A stretch of DNA of 62,940 bases from an uncultured Phycisphaerales bacterium (lineage in GTDB: Bacteria > Planctomycetota > Phycisphaerae > Sedimentisphaerales > Anaerohalosphaeraceae): contig CALMLO010000062.1 in assembly GCA_937868095.1 (NCBI GenBank), forward strand, positions 1 through 62,940, read 5' to 3'. Positions 1-8,840 of this stretch are shown here, piece after piece. Position 1 is the first letter of the stretch. Each line of letters begins with the position of its first letter. A program made the translations under genes and the position numbers. The notes beneath the pieces were generated by a model. The model was not told where the DNA came from. It worked only from the letters and a program-made list of their open reading frames with translations, and ran no database searches.

Positions 1-383
1 GTCATGGTTCTTGCCTTACCTGCCACCGCCGGGGGCGGCGGGGTTGGAGAGGAAACGGGTAGGGTGTTGGGTTTTGGGTGAAAAATTAAGCGAAAAATTG
101 GGGAAATGGCTTGCCGGCCGAAATTGGCGGGGTATAATAAGAGCGAAACGGCTACTTTGAAAAGACATCGAAAAATAGAAGGAAATAAAAATAAGGAGTT
201 TTGCCAACCTTTGGAGGTGCACCGAGTTTCCGGGTCTGAGGCGAGAGTGGCCGTAATTTGATTTAAGGAGAATGAAAACAGATGGGCGTCCTGAATTTTC
301 CTGTTTTCCCAGAACTTTCCGCAAGAACTGAATATGGGTGCGATATGGCCGGGAATCCTGGCCGTCAAAATGGACCAAAGACA
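1..383 (-). repeat. Mosaic repeat copy A (promoter and leader module)
   Basis: This segment recurs, inverted, at 60456-60978 (copy B) and 61682-62713 (copy C). Read on the plus strand it holds a promoter (111-138), an untranslated leader, a purine-rich ribosome site near 267-272 and the start of a leader ORF at 282. Bases 282-383 differ from copy C at about five of 102 positions by eye. Bases 1-40 match the far end of copy B (60936-60978) directly, so A lacks about 145 bases that B has between the two modules. The copy may continue beyond the left edge of the window. Confidence 0.85.
111..138 (+). promoter_or_regulatory. Sigma-70-type promoter inside repeat copy A
   Basis: TTGCCG at 111-116, a 16-base spacer and TATAAT at 133-138. 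The same boxes with the same spacer occur in copies B and C, although the spacer sequence itself varies. It points toward the leader ORF at 282 and the gene at 502. Confidence 0.65.
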
Positions 384-512
384 GGGGTACAGTCAGCTGG
401 GGGTGGGGATGGGGGTATTGATTGGGGATCGTCAAATAAAGGTGTTATTATTGGATTGTTATTATTAATATGCTTAAGTAATTATTTAAAGGATAAACAT
501 AATGTTCAATAA
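282..512 (+). CDS. Leader ORF A: conserved N-terminus, variable membrane tail
   Basis: A 76-residue ORF preceded by AAGGAG. Its first 34 residues are shared with leader ORFs in copies B (60344-60547) and C (61512-61784). They include EYGCDMAGN, which fits the Y-x-x-D-x-x-G-N pattern of an RHS/YD repeat. After residue 34 the sequences diverge completely; here the tail is glycine-rich, then a hydrophobic segment (about residues 54-67). The 3' end overlaps the start of the next gene by 11 bases and contains its ribosome site (AAAGGA), as expected for translational coupling. Whether the peptide is functional or only a coupling device cannot be told from the sequence. An alternative start 7 bases after AAGGAG gives only a short peptide. 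Confidence 0.45.
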   Translation: MGVLNFPVFPELSARTEYGCDMAGNPGRQNGPKTGVQSAGGGDGGIDWGSSNKGVIIGLLLLICLSNYLKDKHNVQ

Positions 513-1653
513 TCAGGTCTTATATTTAATGCTGAGATTATCCTTATTGTTGTCAACAGGATGCAATGATAAACACAATTTGGAGACGGCTATAAGCCAA
601 CATTCATGTTTAAATTCAAAAGGAGATATTTTGGCCATATTGATTGGCCTAAAGATAAAGGGATGGGATTGTCCCGCAGCGTTAGAGACTCACCTTGTTT
701 TATTGAAATTAGATGAAAATTCGTCACTCAATAGTTATAAGCATTATGGTGACTGGGTATTCCGTGACATGGCTTGGAGACCCGGCCACAATAATCATTT
801 CTATTATACGACTTTTGAAAAAGTATACGGGTCGGGTTTTTTTTATGAACCCAAGAGTGAAAAATGGTTCAAACGTGGCACCGGAAGGTTAATGATGTTA
901 GATGCCAGCATAAACAACAGTTTGGCAACTCAAATCAGTCAAGATGGCCATCCTCACATTATTACAAACTTTCAATGGAATCCGAATGGCAGTTTACTGG
1001 CTGGTATGGCATTTAAGCCATTAAGCCAATTGATTAATAGTGGCGAACTTGCGGTTTCTTACGATGAAGGGAGAACTTGTGAGTTGACCGGAATTGATAT
1101 GCACAGCGGTCTTGTTTGGTTAAATAACAAAGAATTATATTTAATGACAGACCAAAACCATACGATCGCAAAAGTATTGTGTGATGGGCGCAATGTTATG
1201 ATTACAGAGAGATTTATTCAAGAAAGCTGTCAGATCGCATTTAATGGAATCTTTGATAAAAAACTTGTTTATACTGCATATCCTCGAAAAAATGAAAAAG
1301 GGCAATATATAGACAAGTCAAGACGACTATTTGTTGGAGATAAATTAATTTATGAAACAAATAATCCATTGTTCCGCGTATTTGCATTCCCAGATACCAT
1401 TATACTGGAGGCAGATGAAAGCGTATTTATTTTTGATGAGAATCTTTCTGTATGCCATAAAAGACTTTTAGGTAGGAATATCCATATATTAAATTATCAC
1501 CCAGAAACAAATGTTTTATTTTTAATTAGGAACTGGAACACTATCTTGCATTATAATTATACCCATAAAGAGGAACCGAAAAATTTATTTTCAGTGAACA
1601 CGCTCAATGTAAACTTTCGCATTTTTGTTAACATTTTAAGCGGCCGGCGCTAA
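502..1653 (+). CDS. Putative lipoprotein, beta-propeller-like, unknown function
   Basis: 383 residues, not recognised. The start is an ATG eight bases after AAAGGA, inside the end of the preceding leader ORF. Residues 5-21 are hydrophobic and end in LLSTGC, a plausible though imperfect lipobox, so export as a lipoprotein is likely. The body has repeated strands rich in aromatic residues and Asp-Gly turns (for example around residues 90-330), resembling a beta-propeller, but no family motif is visible. Base composition is distinctly AT-rich compared with the core genes, indicating transfer. The last residues (SGRR) are encoded by an abrupt GC-rich stretch, so the native C-terminus may have been lost at a recombination junction near 1640. 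Its position directly behind repeat copy A parallels the cargo genes behind copies B and C. Confidence 0.6.
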   Translation: MFNNQVLYLMLRLSLLLSTGCNDKHNLETAISQHSCLNSKGDILAILIGLKIKGWDCPAALETHLVLLKLDENSSLNSYKHYGDWVFRDMAWRPGHNNHFYYTTFEKVYGSGFFYEPKSEKWFKRGTGRLMMLDASINNSLATQISQDGHPHIITNFQWNPNGSLLAGMAFKPLSQLINSGELAVSYDEGRTCELTGIDMHSGLVWLNNKELYLMTDQNHTIAKVLCDGRNVMITERFIQESCQIAFNGIFDKKLVYTAYPRKNEKGQYIDKSRRLFVGDKLIYETNNPLFRVFAFPDTIILEADESVFIFDENLSVCHKRLLGRNIHILNYHPETNVLFLIRNWNTILHYNYTHKEEPKNLFSVNTLNVNFRIFVNILSGRR

Positions 1654-2194
1654 GGCCTCCAGCAGGAACCGGAATTTTTTATTATGTACGGTCGAATTTC
1701 CGAACATCAATTTTATTCGTTCCCGCCAAAGCCAGCGACGCAGACACGCCATCGCATCGGCGAAGCTGCCCTTGGGGTCGCAGGTTTGAATCAGCAACCG
1801 GGCCAGCATCTGCCGCAGACGGGTCAAATCCCATCGCCTATCCGGCAGAAAACGATGATGGTTCTAATCCGAGTCAGATTTACCCGGTAGTCCAACCGCC
1901 GCTGTGAACACTGTGACTAAAGTGGAACGTGAAAACTTTCTATCAGATCAGGCCTTTGTTTTAGTAGTAAGTTTCTGGTTGTGGCGTCGTGTCTATATCG
2001 AAATGCTTATTCCAAAGTTTGAAAGCCATGCTGATATTTATGCTGCTGAGATTTTAGGGTTGCAGCATTATAGAGAGGGATTACGGCAGATGGCGAACTC
2101 AAAGTGGGCGTAAAATTACGCCATAATTTACGCCATAGGGAGTGTGAGAAGATAAAAAAAACCTAATAATCTTCATTATCAGGCTAAAAATAAG
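1654..2194. other. Remnant region without a clear gene
   Basis: About 540 bases with no convincing intact gene. On the minus strand 1636-1827 is open for 63 residues (TTG start, basic, Leu/Arg-rich, ending ALAPAA) and could be the tail of a transposase or other lost gene. On the plus strand one frame stays open without an ATG from about 1630 to a stop near 1905. A 69-residue frame with a GTG start runs 1904-2113. None has a good ribosome site. The pattern suggests decayed or recombined fragments between the accessory patch and the tRNA. Confidence 0.4.
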
Positions 2195-2269
2195 GGTGGA
2201 AGATGGGATTCGAACCCACGACCCTCAGAACCACAATCTGATGCTCTAACCAGCTGAGCTACTTCCACC
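2195..2269 (-). tRNA. tRNA-His (anticodon GTG)
   Basis: The minus strand folds as a full cloverleaf. The acceptor stem is GTGGAAG/CTTCCAC, with the extra 5' G (G-1) facing C73 that is diagnostic of tRNA-His. The D arm has TAGCTCAG, the anticodon loop reads ATTGTGGTT with GTG, and the T arm has GGTTCGAATCC. The CCA end is not encoded. It lies at the boundary between the accessory patch and the core genes. tRNA genes are common integration points, but I see no integrase or duplicated tRNA end here. Confidence 0.95.
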
Positions 2270-2478
2270 GCAAAAACCGGCCGGCTCATTCCATCCGGCC
2301 TCAAACAAACAGTTATTATACGAACGACCCCGCGCATTTGTCAATTGCCCCCCGCAAAATCCCCATATTTTTGTCCCTCACTTTTTCTTTTTCCGCCTTG
2401 ATTCTGACCCGAAAACCCCTATAATAGGTCTCCCGATATGCTTCAAAAACGGTTGTTTAGAATAAAGGGGATCAATCT

Positions 2479-3684
2479 ATGGCAAATGCAGTAGTCGGAC
2501 AATCCGGCGGCCCAACAGGCGTGATTAACGCCTCCTTGGTGGGCGTAATCAATGAAGTAATCAAGCACAAGGAAATCGACAATCTCTACGGTGCCGTTCA
2601 TGCCGTTGCCGGCATCGTCAAAGAAGACTTTATCGACCTCAAAAAACTCTCCGTCGAAACCCTCAGACGGCTGGCCTTTTCGCCTTCCGCCGCCCTCGGC
2701 TCCACACGGGACAAGCCCGATGAAGAATATTGTCGAAAAATCCTCGACGTATTCCGCAAATACGATATTGAGTATTTCTACTACATCGGCGGCAACGACT
2801 CCGCCAATACCTGCTACCTTGTCAACGAAATGGCCGAAAAAGTCGGCTATAATTTCCGCGCCTTCCACATCCCAAAAACCGTCGATAACGACCTGCTGGT
2901 AACCGACCACTGCCCTGGATACGGCACAGCCGCCAAATTCGTCGCCTGTGCCCTCATGGGCGATGACCTCGACAATCGGGCACTGCCCGGCATCAAGATT
3001 GATGTGATTATGGGCCGCCACGCCGGCTTCCTGACCGCCGCCTCCGTCCTCGGCAGGCAGCGAGAAGACGACGGGCCCCATCTGGTCTATGTACCCGAAC
3101 GGCCGATCGCCATGGAGAAGTTTCTGGCCGACGTGGAAGCCGTTTACAAAAAATTAGGCCGCTGTGTCGTCGCCGTCAGCGAAGGAATCTGCGACACCGA
3201 TGGTGTCGTCTGGACCAAAAAAATCGCCGCCGTCGATGAAAAAGACCCCCACGGCAATGTCCAGCTCTCCGGAACCGGCGCCCTGGCCGACTATCTGGCC
3301 GCACAGGTTAAAACCAAACTCAAAGTCAAACGCGTCCGCGCAGACACCTTCGGCTACCTCCAGCGAAGTTTTGCCGGCTTGCAGTCCGACGTGGACCGCC
3401 AGGAAGCCGAAATGTGCGGACGAAAAGCCGTGGAGTTCTCCATCCAATTTGACAACGGCTCCGTAGCAATGAAACGCACCGGAAGCGGAAAACACTACGG
3501 CGTCGAGTATTTCCGCACTGAACTGGCCAATGTAGCCGAAAAAACGAAATCCATGCCCGACGAGTTCATCACCCCCGAAGGCAGCGGCGTTACGCCGGCT
3601 TTTGTGGAGTACGCCCTGCCCCTCGTCGGCCAGCTCCCCCCGACCGAATACCTCGGCAACTATCCACGAATCAAACGGAAATAA
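2479..3684 (+). CDS. pfp: Pyrophosphate-dependent 6-phosphofructokinase
   Basis: Phosphorylates fructose 6-phosphate in glycolysis, probably with pyrophosphate as donor and reversibly. In 401 residues it shows the phosphofructokinase fold: an N-terminal GQSGGP donor-phosphate loop (7-12), GGNDS at 104-108, PKTVDND at 132-138 with the catalytic Asp pair, and MGRHAGF at 178-184. The GGND and PKTVDND forms are those of PPi-type enzymes; ATP-type enzymes usually have a Gly at the GGN/D position. The ATG follows AAAGGGG at a suitable distance. The gene stands alone, with a tRNA upstream on the other strand and a strong terminator 16 bases after the stop. The donor assignment is from motifs only. 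Confidence 0.9.
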   Translation: MANAVVGQSGGPTGVINASLVGVINEVIKHKEIDNLYGAVHAVAGIVKEDFIDLKKLSVETLRRLAFSPSAALGSTRDKPDEEYCRKILDVFRKYDIEYFYYIGGNDSANTCYLVNEMAEKVGYNFRAFHIPKTVDNDLLVTDHCPGYGTAAKFVACALMGDDLDNRALPGIKIDVIMGRHAGFLTAASVLGRQREDDGPHLVYVPERPIAMEKFLADVEAVYKKLGRCVVAVSEGICDTDGVVWTKKIAAVDEKDPHGNVQLSGTGALADYLAAQVKTKLKVKRVRADTFGYLQRSFAGLQSDVDRQEAEMCGRKAVEFSIQFDNGSVAMKRTGSGKHYGVEYFRTELANVAEKTKSMPDEFITPEGSGVTPAFVEYALPLVGQLPPTEYLGNYPRIKRK

Positions 3685-3700
3685 CCGCCGAAAAAACACG

Positions 3701-3742
3701 AAAACGCCTGCCGAAAAACTCTTCCTCGGCAGGCGTTTTTTA
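3701..3742 (+). terminator. Rho-independent terminator after pfp
   Basis: Nine-base stem CGCCTGCCG (3705-3713) pairing with CGGCAGGCG (3727-3735), followed by a T run from 3736. Confidence 0.9.
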
Positions 3743-3812
3743 TTCCTCACAAACCCAGCTCTTGGGCTTCTGTTTTCTTCGCTCCCCCTTCCCTCCCCGC
3801 TCTCGGCCGCCC

Positions 3813-3974
3813 TCAGCGCCGCCATCCTGCTTTGCGAACCATCAGCGGCGGCATCTGCTCCGGTTTGACCTGCTTCATATCCGGCTTGATGCAGCTTCGA
3901 ATATTCGGATAAACCTTAATCTCGCAATTCAGGATAAGCCACGGGGCGTTTTTATTGTTAATTCGCTTCAGCAT
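3813..3974 (-). CDS. Small conserved-looking protein, 53 residues
   Basis: Not recognised. An ATG follows AAGGA with six bases between them, and an in-frame TAA lies just upstream, so the start is well fixed. The peptide is basic with the segment APWLILNCEIKVYPNIR and a proline/methionine stretch (PEQMPPLMVRKAG) near the end. Codon use is like neighbouring genes. It has two cysteines but no zinc-binding spacing. It lies between the pfp terminator and the gene at 4131, on the opposite strand to both. It is too short for ordinary gene-length cutoffs and could easily be missed. Confidence 0.55.
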   Translation of the reverse strand: MLKRINNKNAPWLILNCEIKVYPNIRSCIKPDMKQVKPEQMPPLMVRKAGWRR

Positions 3975-4130
3975 CTCAGGTCCTTATCTTGACGCAGAAA
4001 AACTCTTTTTCTCTATCGGCCGAAAACACACCGCTCTTAACCGACCCCACCCCCAAAAACACCGTTTTTTCCCCTACACAAACAGGAATTATAACCGTAT
4101 AATCAAAGTATCTGAAACACAGGAGATTTT

Positions 4131-4850
4131 ATGGACCTGATTTTGCGAGAATCAAAAACCTCTTCCCATTTCAGCATCAGCTTCGTCATCGCCGGCGGCT
4201 GGACAGCCGAACCAAGCGTCCAAATCGACTTCCAGAAAGCCCTCCTCGAAAACGGTCTGGAATTTTCCCAAACCAACTTCTACAAAAACGGATTCCAACT
4301 CCGCCGCGAAGCCCCATCCTCGCCCCTCCAGATTCTTCTCGAAAGCCCGGCTCCCCAAATCCACAACCTTAAAATCCTGGCCATCAGCCCCAATTGTGAT
4401 TTGGACTATTTCTGTCGGGAAGCCGAAGCCGTAACCATCGCCTATCAGCAAATCTGGCCCGCCGAGCAGTACCAGATTCTCAACACAACCGCCCGCATAG
4501 ACCATCTCTACAGCACAAAAATTCACGCATTTCAGTACCTCTGGGAAAACCGACTCAACCAGTCGCCCGAAGATTTCAAAGCCCTCGGCGGACGACCCGT
4601 TCACGGCGGCGGACTGCGGCTCCTCATCCCCCCTCATTCCGCCGGAACCCAGGAACCGGTAACCATAGAACTGCGAATTGAATCTTTCCTGCGGGAACCC
4701 TCCAAACTCCTCGTGGAAACCGCTTTTACATGGCCAAAACCCCGCATCATCAGCAGAGAAGGCCGTTTCGGCCCACGGCCCTATCTCGAAACCGTCGAAA
4801 ACTTTGCCGCCACAGAAGTGTGGAATTTTATCACCAAATCCAACCAGTAA
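4131..4850 (+). CDS. Hypothetical protein, 239 residues
   Basis: Not recognised. An ATG follows AGGAG at a good distance. There is no signal peptide or membrane segment, so it should be cytoplasmic. It has an N-terminal half with alternating strands (for example FSISFVIAGGW near residue 17), a middle with several aromatic residues, and a C-terminal part with FTWPKPR and GRFGPRPYLETVENFAATEVW. Codon use matches the core genome. It faces the methionine/folate gene convergently, with 66 bases between stops. No neighbour suggests a role. Confidence 0.7.
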   Translation: MDLILRESKTSSHFSISFVIAGGWTAEPSVQIDFQKALLENGLEFSQTNFYKNGFQLRREAPSSPLQILLESPAPQIHNLKILAISPNCDLDYFCREAEAVTIAYQQIWPAEQYQILNTTARIDHLYSTKIHAFQYLWENRLNQSPEDFKALGGRPVHGGGLRLLIPPHSAGTQEPVTIELRIESFLREPSKLLVETAFTWPKPRIISREGRFGPRPYLETVENFAATEVWNFITKSNQ

Positions 4851-4916
4851 CCCCCCGCCCGCAGACCAAACAATCCGCCCCCGCCCCCGCTGCCCCCAAG
4901 CCCCCGCCAGTCCTTA

Positions 4917-6773
4917 TTAAAGTTCCTCCAGCGGAATCCGCCCCAAAGCAGCCAGCGCAATTTCCACCTGACCCATCGGCGCACTGACCGCAAAGCCGGC
5001 CGCATGCGGCGCCAGCTGAACAATCATTTCGTGCGCAATCTCCGCACCAATCCGACGGCCCTCCTGCTTCGTCTTGGCCTTCGCCATTCGCTTCAGCAGC
5101 GCATCCGGCACCACAACGCCGGGCACCTCATTGGCCATAAACTCCGCATTCTTATAACTCACAAACGGCCAGATGCCCGCCAGAATCGGTATCCGGCAGT
5201 TCTCAACGCTGGCCTGAAACGCATAAAACATCTCCAGGTCAAAAACCGGCTGCGTAATCGCATATTCCGCTCCCGCCTGCACCTTCAGACGAAATCGGTC
5301 AATCTCCCGATGCAAATCCGACGCCACCGGATTCGCCCCTACCCCGATAGTCAGACCCAGCGGAGACGGCAGCAAATTGCCCCCAATATCAATCCCCCGA
5401 TTCAGATTGCTGACAACCCGCGTCAGCGCCACAGAATCCAAATCATAAACAGCCGTTGCATCCGGATAATCCCCCAGTTTAGGCGGATCCCCCGTGATAA
5501 TCAGCACATTCCGCAGACCGACGGCATAAATCCCAAGCAGGTCCGATTGCAAACCGATAAGGTTTTTATCCCGACAGCACACATGCAGAATCGTCTCAAT
5601 CCCCACCTCCTGCTCAATCTTCACAGCCGTCACCAGCGGGCTCAGCCGAGCACTCGCACGAGGCCCATCGGGAATATTAATCGCATCAACCCCCAACTGG
5701 GCACAGCGAGCGGCACGCTGGAGAACCTGCTCAAGTTCCACCCCTCGCGGAGGCGTCAGCTCCACACACACCACCGGCTGGCCGGCCGCCAGTTTAGCAC
5801 CCAGCGAGGACCGCTCCGACAGCGGCTTGGCCTCAGCGGCCTCCGGCTCCGAAATCACAATCCGCCCCGACGGAACCGAACGGCTCCCCGCCGCACGATC
5901 CAACGGACGCACCGACTTGACTATCTGCCGGATATGCTCCGGCGTGGTACCGCAGCAGCCCCCGATAATCCGCGCCCCGTTCTCAAAAAACCGCTTGGCA
6001 TATTCCGCCATATACTCCGGCGTGCACATATACAGCATCCGCCCGTCCACCTGCCGCGGAAGGCCCGCATTGGGCTGAACAGAAATCGGCTTATCCGTAA
6101 TCGGACGAATCTTCTGAAGGGCTTCAAGCATAAACGAAGGACCCACCGAACAATTCAAACCCACCGCCGAAACCTCCGGATGCTGGGCGGCCGCCGCCAC
6201 CGCCTGCTCAATCGGCGTCCCGAAAATCGTCTGCCCGTTCTCCAGGCAGGTCATCTGAGCCAAAATCGGCAAATCACAAACAGAACGGACGGCCTCCACC
6301 GCAATCAGAAGTTCCGATTCACTGCTGAACGTCTCCAGAAGAAAGAAATCAACCCCTCCTTCAAAAAGCGCTCGCGCCTGCTCTGCAAAAATCGGAAGAA
6401 GATAAGACGTAAGTTCCGGATCAGGCACAGGAACATTCAGTCCGCTCGGACCCATCGAGCCGGCCGTCAAAACCTCCACCGGCGCTGCCTCACTGGCAAT
6501 CTCCGCCGCCGCAAGATTGATATCCGACACCTTATCAGCCAGCCCGAACCGCCCCAATTTGATGCTGTTGGCCCCGAAACTGTTGGTCTCAATAAAATCA
6601 CACCCGGCCTCGATATACGCTTTATGAACATCGCGTATCCAGTCCGGACGGGACAAACTCAACTCCTCAAAACACGTATTCACAAAGGCACCCCGCTGAT
6701 AGAGCATCGTCCCCATCGCCCCATCACCGAGGAGAATGCCTTCACGAAGTCGCTGTAAAAACCCCTTTTTCAT
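4917..6773 (-). CDS. Homocysteine S-methyltransferase / methylenetetrahydrofolate reductase fusion
   Basis: Bifunctional one-carbon enzyme of the YitJ type, 618 residues. Residues about 1-290 form the zinc-dependent homocysteine-binding methyltransferase domain: GDGAMGT near 17-22, and the three zinc cysteines in GLNCSVG (C208) and GGCCGTTPEH (C273, C274). Residues about 325-618 form the flavin-dependent methylenetetrahydrofolate reductase barrel, beginning near PVVCVELTPPRG. It lacks the cobalamin-binding region of MetH. The family either supplies methyl groups to homocysteine or reduces methylenetetrahydrofolate. I start at the ATG at 6773 because homology begins there; an upstream in-frame ATG at 6857 would add a hydrophobic stretch unlike the family. 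Start spacing to a ribosome site is poor. It is divergent from accB. Confidence 0.88.
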   Translation of the reverse strand: MKKGFLQRLREGILLGDGAMGTMLYQRGAFVNTCFEELSLSRPDWIRDVHKAYIEAGCDFIETNSFGANSIKLGRFGLADKVSDINLAAAEIASEAAPVEVLTAGSMGPSGLNVPVPDPELTSYLLPIFAEQARALFEGGVDFFLLETFSSESELLIAVEAVRSVCDLPILAQMTCLENGQTIFGTPIEQAVAAAAQHPEVSAVGLNCSVGPSFMLEALQKIRPITDKPISVQPNAGLPRQVDGRMLYMCTPEYMAEYAKRFFENGARIIGGCCGTTPEHIRQIVKSVRPLDRAAGSRSVPSGRIVISEPEAAEAKPLSERSSLGAKLAAGQPVVCVELTPPRGVELEQVLQRAARCAQLGVDAINIPDGPRASARLSPLVTAVKIEQEVGIETILHVCCRDKNLIGLQSDLLGIYAVGLRNVLIITGDPPKLGDYPDATAVYDLDSVALTRVVSNLNRGIDIGGNLLPSPLGLTIGVGANPVASDLHREIDRFRLKVQAGAEYAITQPVFDLEMFYAFQASVENCRIPILAGIWPFVSYKNAEFMANEVPGVVVPDALLKRMAKAKTKQEGRRIGAEIAHEMIVQLAPHAAGFAVSAPMGQVEIALAALGRIPLEEL

Positions 6774-6968
6774 TGGAGCGATTTTATACAAATTCAGTAG
6801 TTTGTAAAGACAGCAGCCAAAGGAAAAAATAAACCAAAACAAGGCATAACAGGTCATCTTTGCCCGATAATCTTTCGAAAATCCTTGCTTTTTACAAACA
6901 CTTCTCTATACTTTTCAGGCAGTTTCAAAAAGACTATCCCCATTTCTTTACTATAAAGGATTGTTTCG

Positions 6969-7439
6969 ATGGCTGACAAACTGGACGAATTGAAAAAAGT
7001 ACGGGAATTGATTGGTCTGATGAAGGAAAACGACCTCATCGAGATTGAAATTTCCGACGGAGACAAGAAAATCCACCTGAAGCGGCCCCAGCAGCAGGCC
7101 GTCCAGATGGTTTCCTCGCCGCTCCCCGCACCCGCTCCAGCCGCTCCAGCCGCCGAACTCCAAAAGCCAAAGACCGAAACAGCAAGGCAGGAAGAAGCCG
7201 GCCTCCTCGAAATCAAATCCCCTATTGTCGGCACCTTCTACGCCGCACCCAACCCTGATGCGCCCCCCTATGTAAACGTAGGAGATAAGGTCAAGCCCGA
7301 TACCGTCGTTTGCATCGTCGAAGCCATGAAAGTAATGAATGAAATCAAGGCGGAAACAGCCGGTACCATCGTGGAAGTACTCGTCAAAGACGGCCAATCC
7401 GTCGAATACGGCCAGCCCCTCTTTAAAGTACGCCCCTGA
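6969..7439 (+). CDS. accB: Biotin carboxyl carrier protein of acetyl-CoA carboxylase
   Basis: Carries the biotin between the carboxylase and carboxyltransferase halves of acetyl-CoA carboxylase, the first step of fatty-acid synthesis. 156 residues: an N-terminal helical region, a Pro/Ala linker (about 50-65), and a C-terminal biotinyl domain with the modification motif EAMKVMNEI, lysine 121. The ATG follows AAGGA. accC starts 36 bases downstream, the usual operon pair. Confidence 0.95.
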   Translation: MADKLDELKKVRELIGLMKENDLIEIEISDGDKKIHLKRPQQQAVQMVSSPLPAPAPAAPAAELQKPKTETARQEEAGLLEIKSPIVGTFYAAPNPDAPPYVNVGDKVKPDTVVCIVEAMKVMNEIKAETAGTIVEVLVKDGQSVEYGQPLFKVRP

Positions 7440-7475
7440 CCGTGGCGGGCCGCTCTTGCCGAATAGAGGAACCCT

Positions 7476-8819
7476 ATGTTCAGCAGAATCCTGATTGCCA
7501 ATCGCGGTGAAATCGCACTTCGCATTATTCGCGCCTGCCATGAACTCGGTATCGAAGCCGTGGCTGTCTTTTCCGAGGCCGACCGCGGCGCCCCCTACCT
7601 CGAAACAGCCGATGAAACAATCTGTATTGGACCGGCCCAGCCAGCCAAGAGCTATCTCCATATTCCAGCCATTATCAGTGCCGCCGAAATAGCCGACGTC
7701 GACGCCATTCATCCAGGATACGGATTCTTGGCCGAAAACGCCCATTTTGCCGAAATCTGCAATGAATGCGGAATCACCTTCATCGGCCCAGACCCCCAAT
7801 CCATGCGGATGCTCGGCGACAAAGTCCAGGCACGACTTGTCGCACAGAAGGCACGAGTCCCCCTCGTCCCGGGCTCAGAAGGAGAACTCAAGAACGAAAC
7901 CGAAGCCATCAAACTCGCCAACAAAATCGGCTACCCCGTTATCGTCAAGGCCGCCGCAGGCGGCGGCGGAAGAGGAATGCGGATCGCCCACAATGACATC
8001 AGTCTCCATAAGGCCTTTGCCGCCGCAAGAACCGAAGCGGAAGCCGCCTTCAAAAACGGAACACTCTATCTCGAAAAGTTTATCCTCGAGCCGCGCCACG
8101 TCGAAGTCCAGCTCATGGCCGACAAAGCAGGCAATGCCGTTCACTTCTATGAACGAGACTGCACCATTCAGCGACGCCACCAGAAACTCATCGAAGAATC
8201 CCCCTGCCCCGTCATCGACGAAAAAACACGAGAAGAACTCTGCCGAGCCGCCATCCGCCTCATCACCGAAGCCAAATACCACAATGCCGCCACCGTCGAA
8301 TTTCTGCTCGACCGCGACAAGAATTATTATTTCATCGAAGTCAACACCCGCATCCAGGTCGAACACCCCGTTACAGAAATGGTAACCGGCCAGGACCTCA
8401 TTAAATGGCAGATTCAAATCGCCGCCGGAAACCCGCTGACCCTTCGCCAGCGGGACATCAGGCATAACGGAGTCGCCATGGAATGCCGCATCAACGCCGA
8501 AGACCCCTCACGCAATTTCGCCCCTTGTCCCGGACCCATTCATCGCTTTATCCAGCCGGGCGGATTCGGCGTGCGAGTCGATACACACCTGGCCCAGGGC
8601 TCCCTCGTTTCTCCTTATTATGACTCCATGGTAGCCAAACTCATTGTCCATCAGCCCACACGCGAACAGGCCATTGCTACCATGAAGAGGGCACTGCGGG
8701 AGTTCCGCATCGAACCGCTCAAAACCACCATTCCCGCCTGTCTGAAAATTCTTTCACACAATCTGTTTGTCAAAAATCAAGTGGATACCAGTTTCATTGA
8801 GCGCCACCTGAGCATTTGA
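7476..8819 (+). CDS. accC: Biotin carboxylase subunit of acetyl-CoA carboxylase
   Basis: ATP- and bicarbonate-dependent carboxylation of biotin on AccB. 447 residues, the usual length: an N-terminal preATP-grasp domain ([15 protein letters not shown]), an ATP-grasp core with the glycine-rich lid [13 protein letters not shown] (about residues 159-171), the conserved [12 protein letters not shown] and [14 protein letters not shown], and a C-terminal biotin carboxylase domain. The ATG follows AGAGGAA. It is co-transcribed with accB. The carboxyltransferase genes accA and accD are not in the window. Confidence 0.96.
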   Translation: MFSRILIANRGEIALRIIRACHELGIEAVAVFSEADRGAPYLETADETICIGPAQPAKSYLHIPAIISAAEIADVDAIHPGYGFLAENAHFAEICNECGITFIGPDPQSMRMLGDKVQARLVAQKARVPLVPGSEGELKNETEAIKLANKIGYPVIVKAAAGGGGRGMRIAHNDISLHKAFAAARTEAEAAFKNGTLYLEKFILEPRHVEVQLMADKAGNAVHFYERDCTIQRRHQKLIEESPCPVIDEKTREELCRAAIRLITEAKYHNAATVEFLLDRDKNYYFIEVNTRIQVEHPVTEMVTGQDLIKWQIQIAAGNPLTLRQRDIRHNGVAMECRINAEDPSRNFAPCPGPIHRFIQPGGFGVRVDTHLAQGSLVSPYYDSMVAKLIVHQPTREQAIATMKRALREFRIEPLKTTIPACLKILSHNLFVKNQVDTSFIERHLSI

Positions 8820-8840
8820 AAAAACGAAAGGAATCCGCCC

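Noticed and set aside
2195..2269. tRNA-His as an attachment site of an integrated element
   Set aside because: No integrase gene and no duplicated tRNA end were found in the neighbouring accessory patch within the window.
5004..6758. A 584-codon open frame on the plus strand
   Set aside because: It lies wholly antisense to the homocysteine methyltransferase/reductase gene. Its peptide is Arg/Asn/His-rich with no domain, a by-product of high third-position GC.
6774..6968. Possible SAM or cobalamin riboswitch upstream of the methyltransferase/reductase gene
   Set aside because: I looked for the conserved core elements on the minus strand and did not see them; the leader is short and AT-rich.
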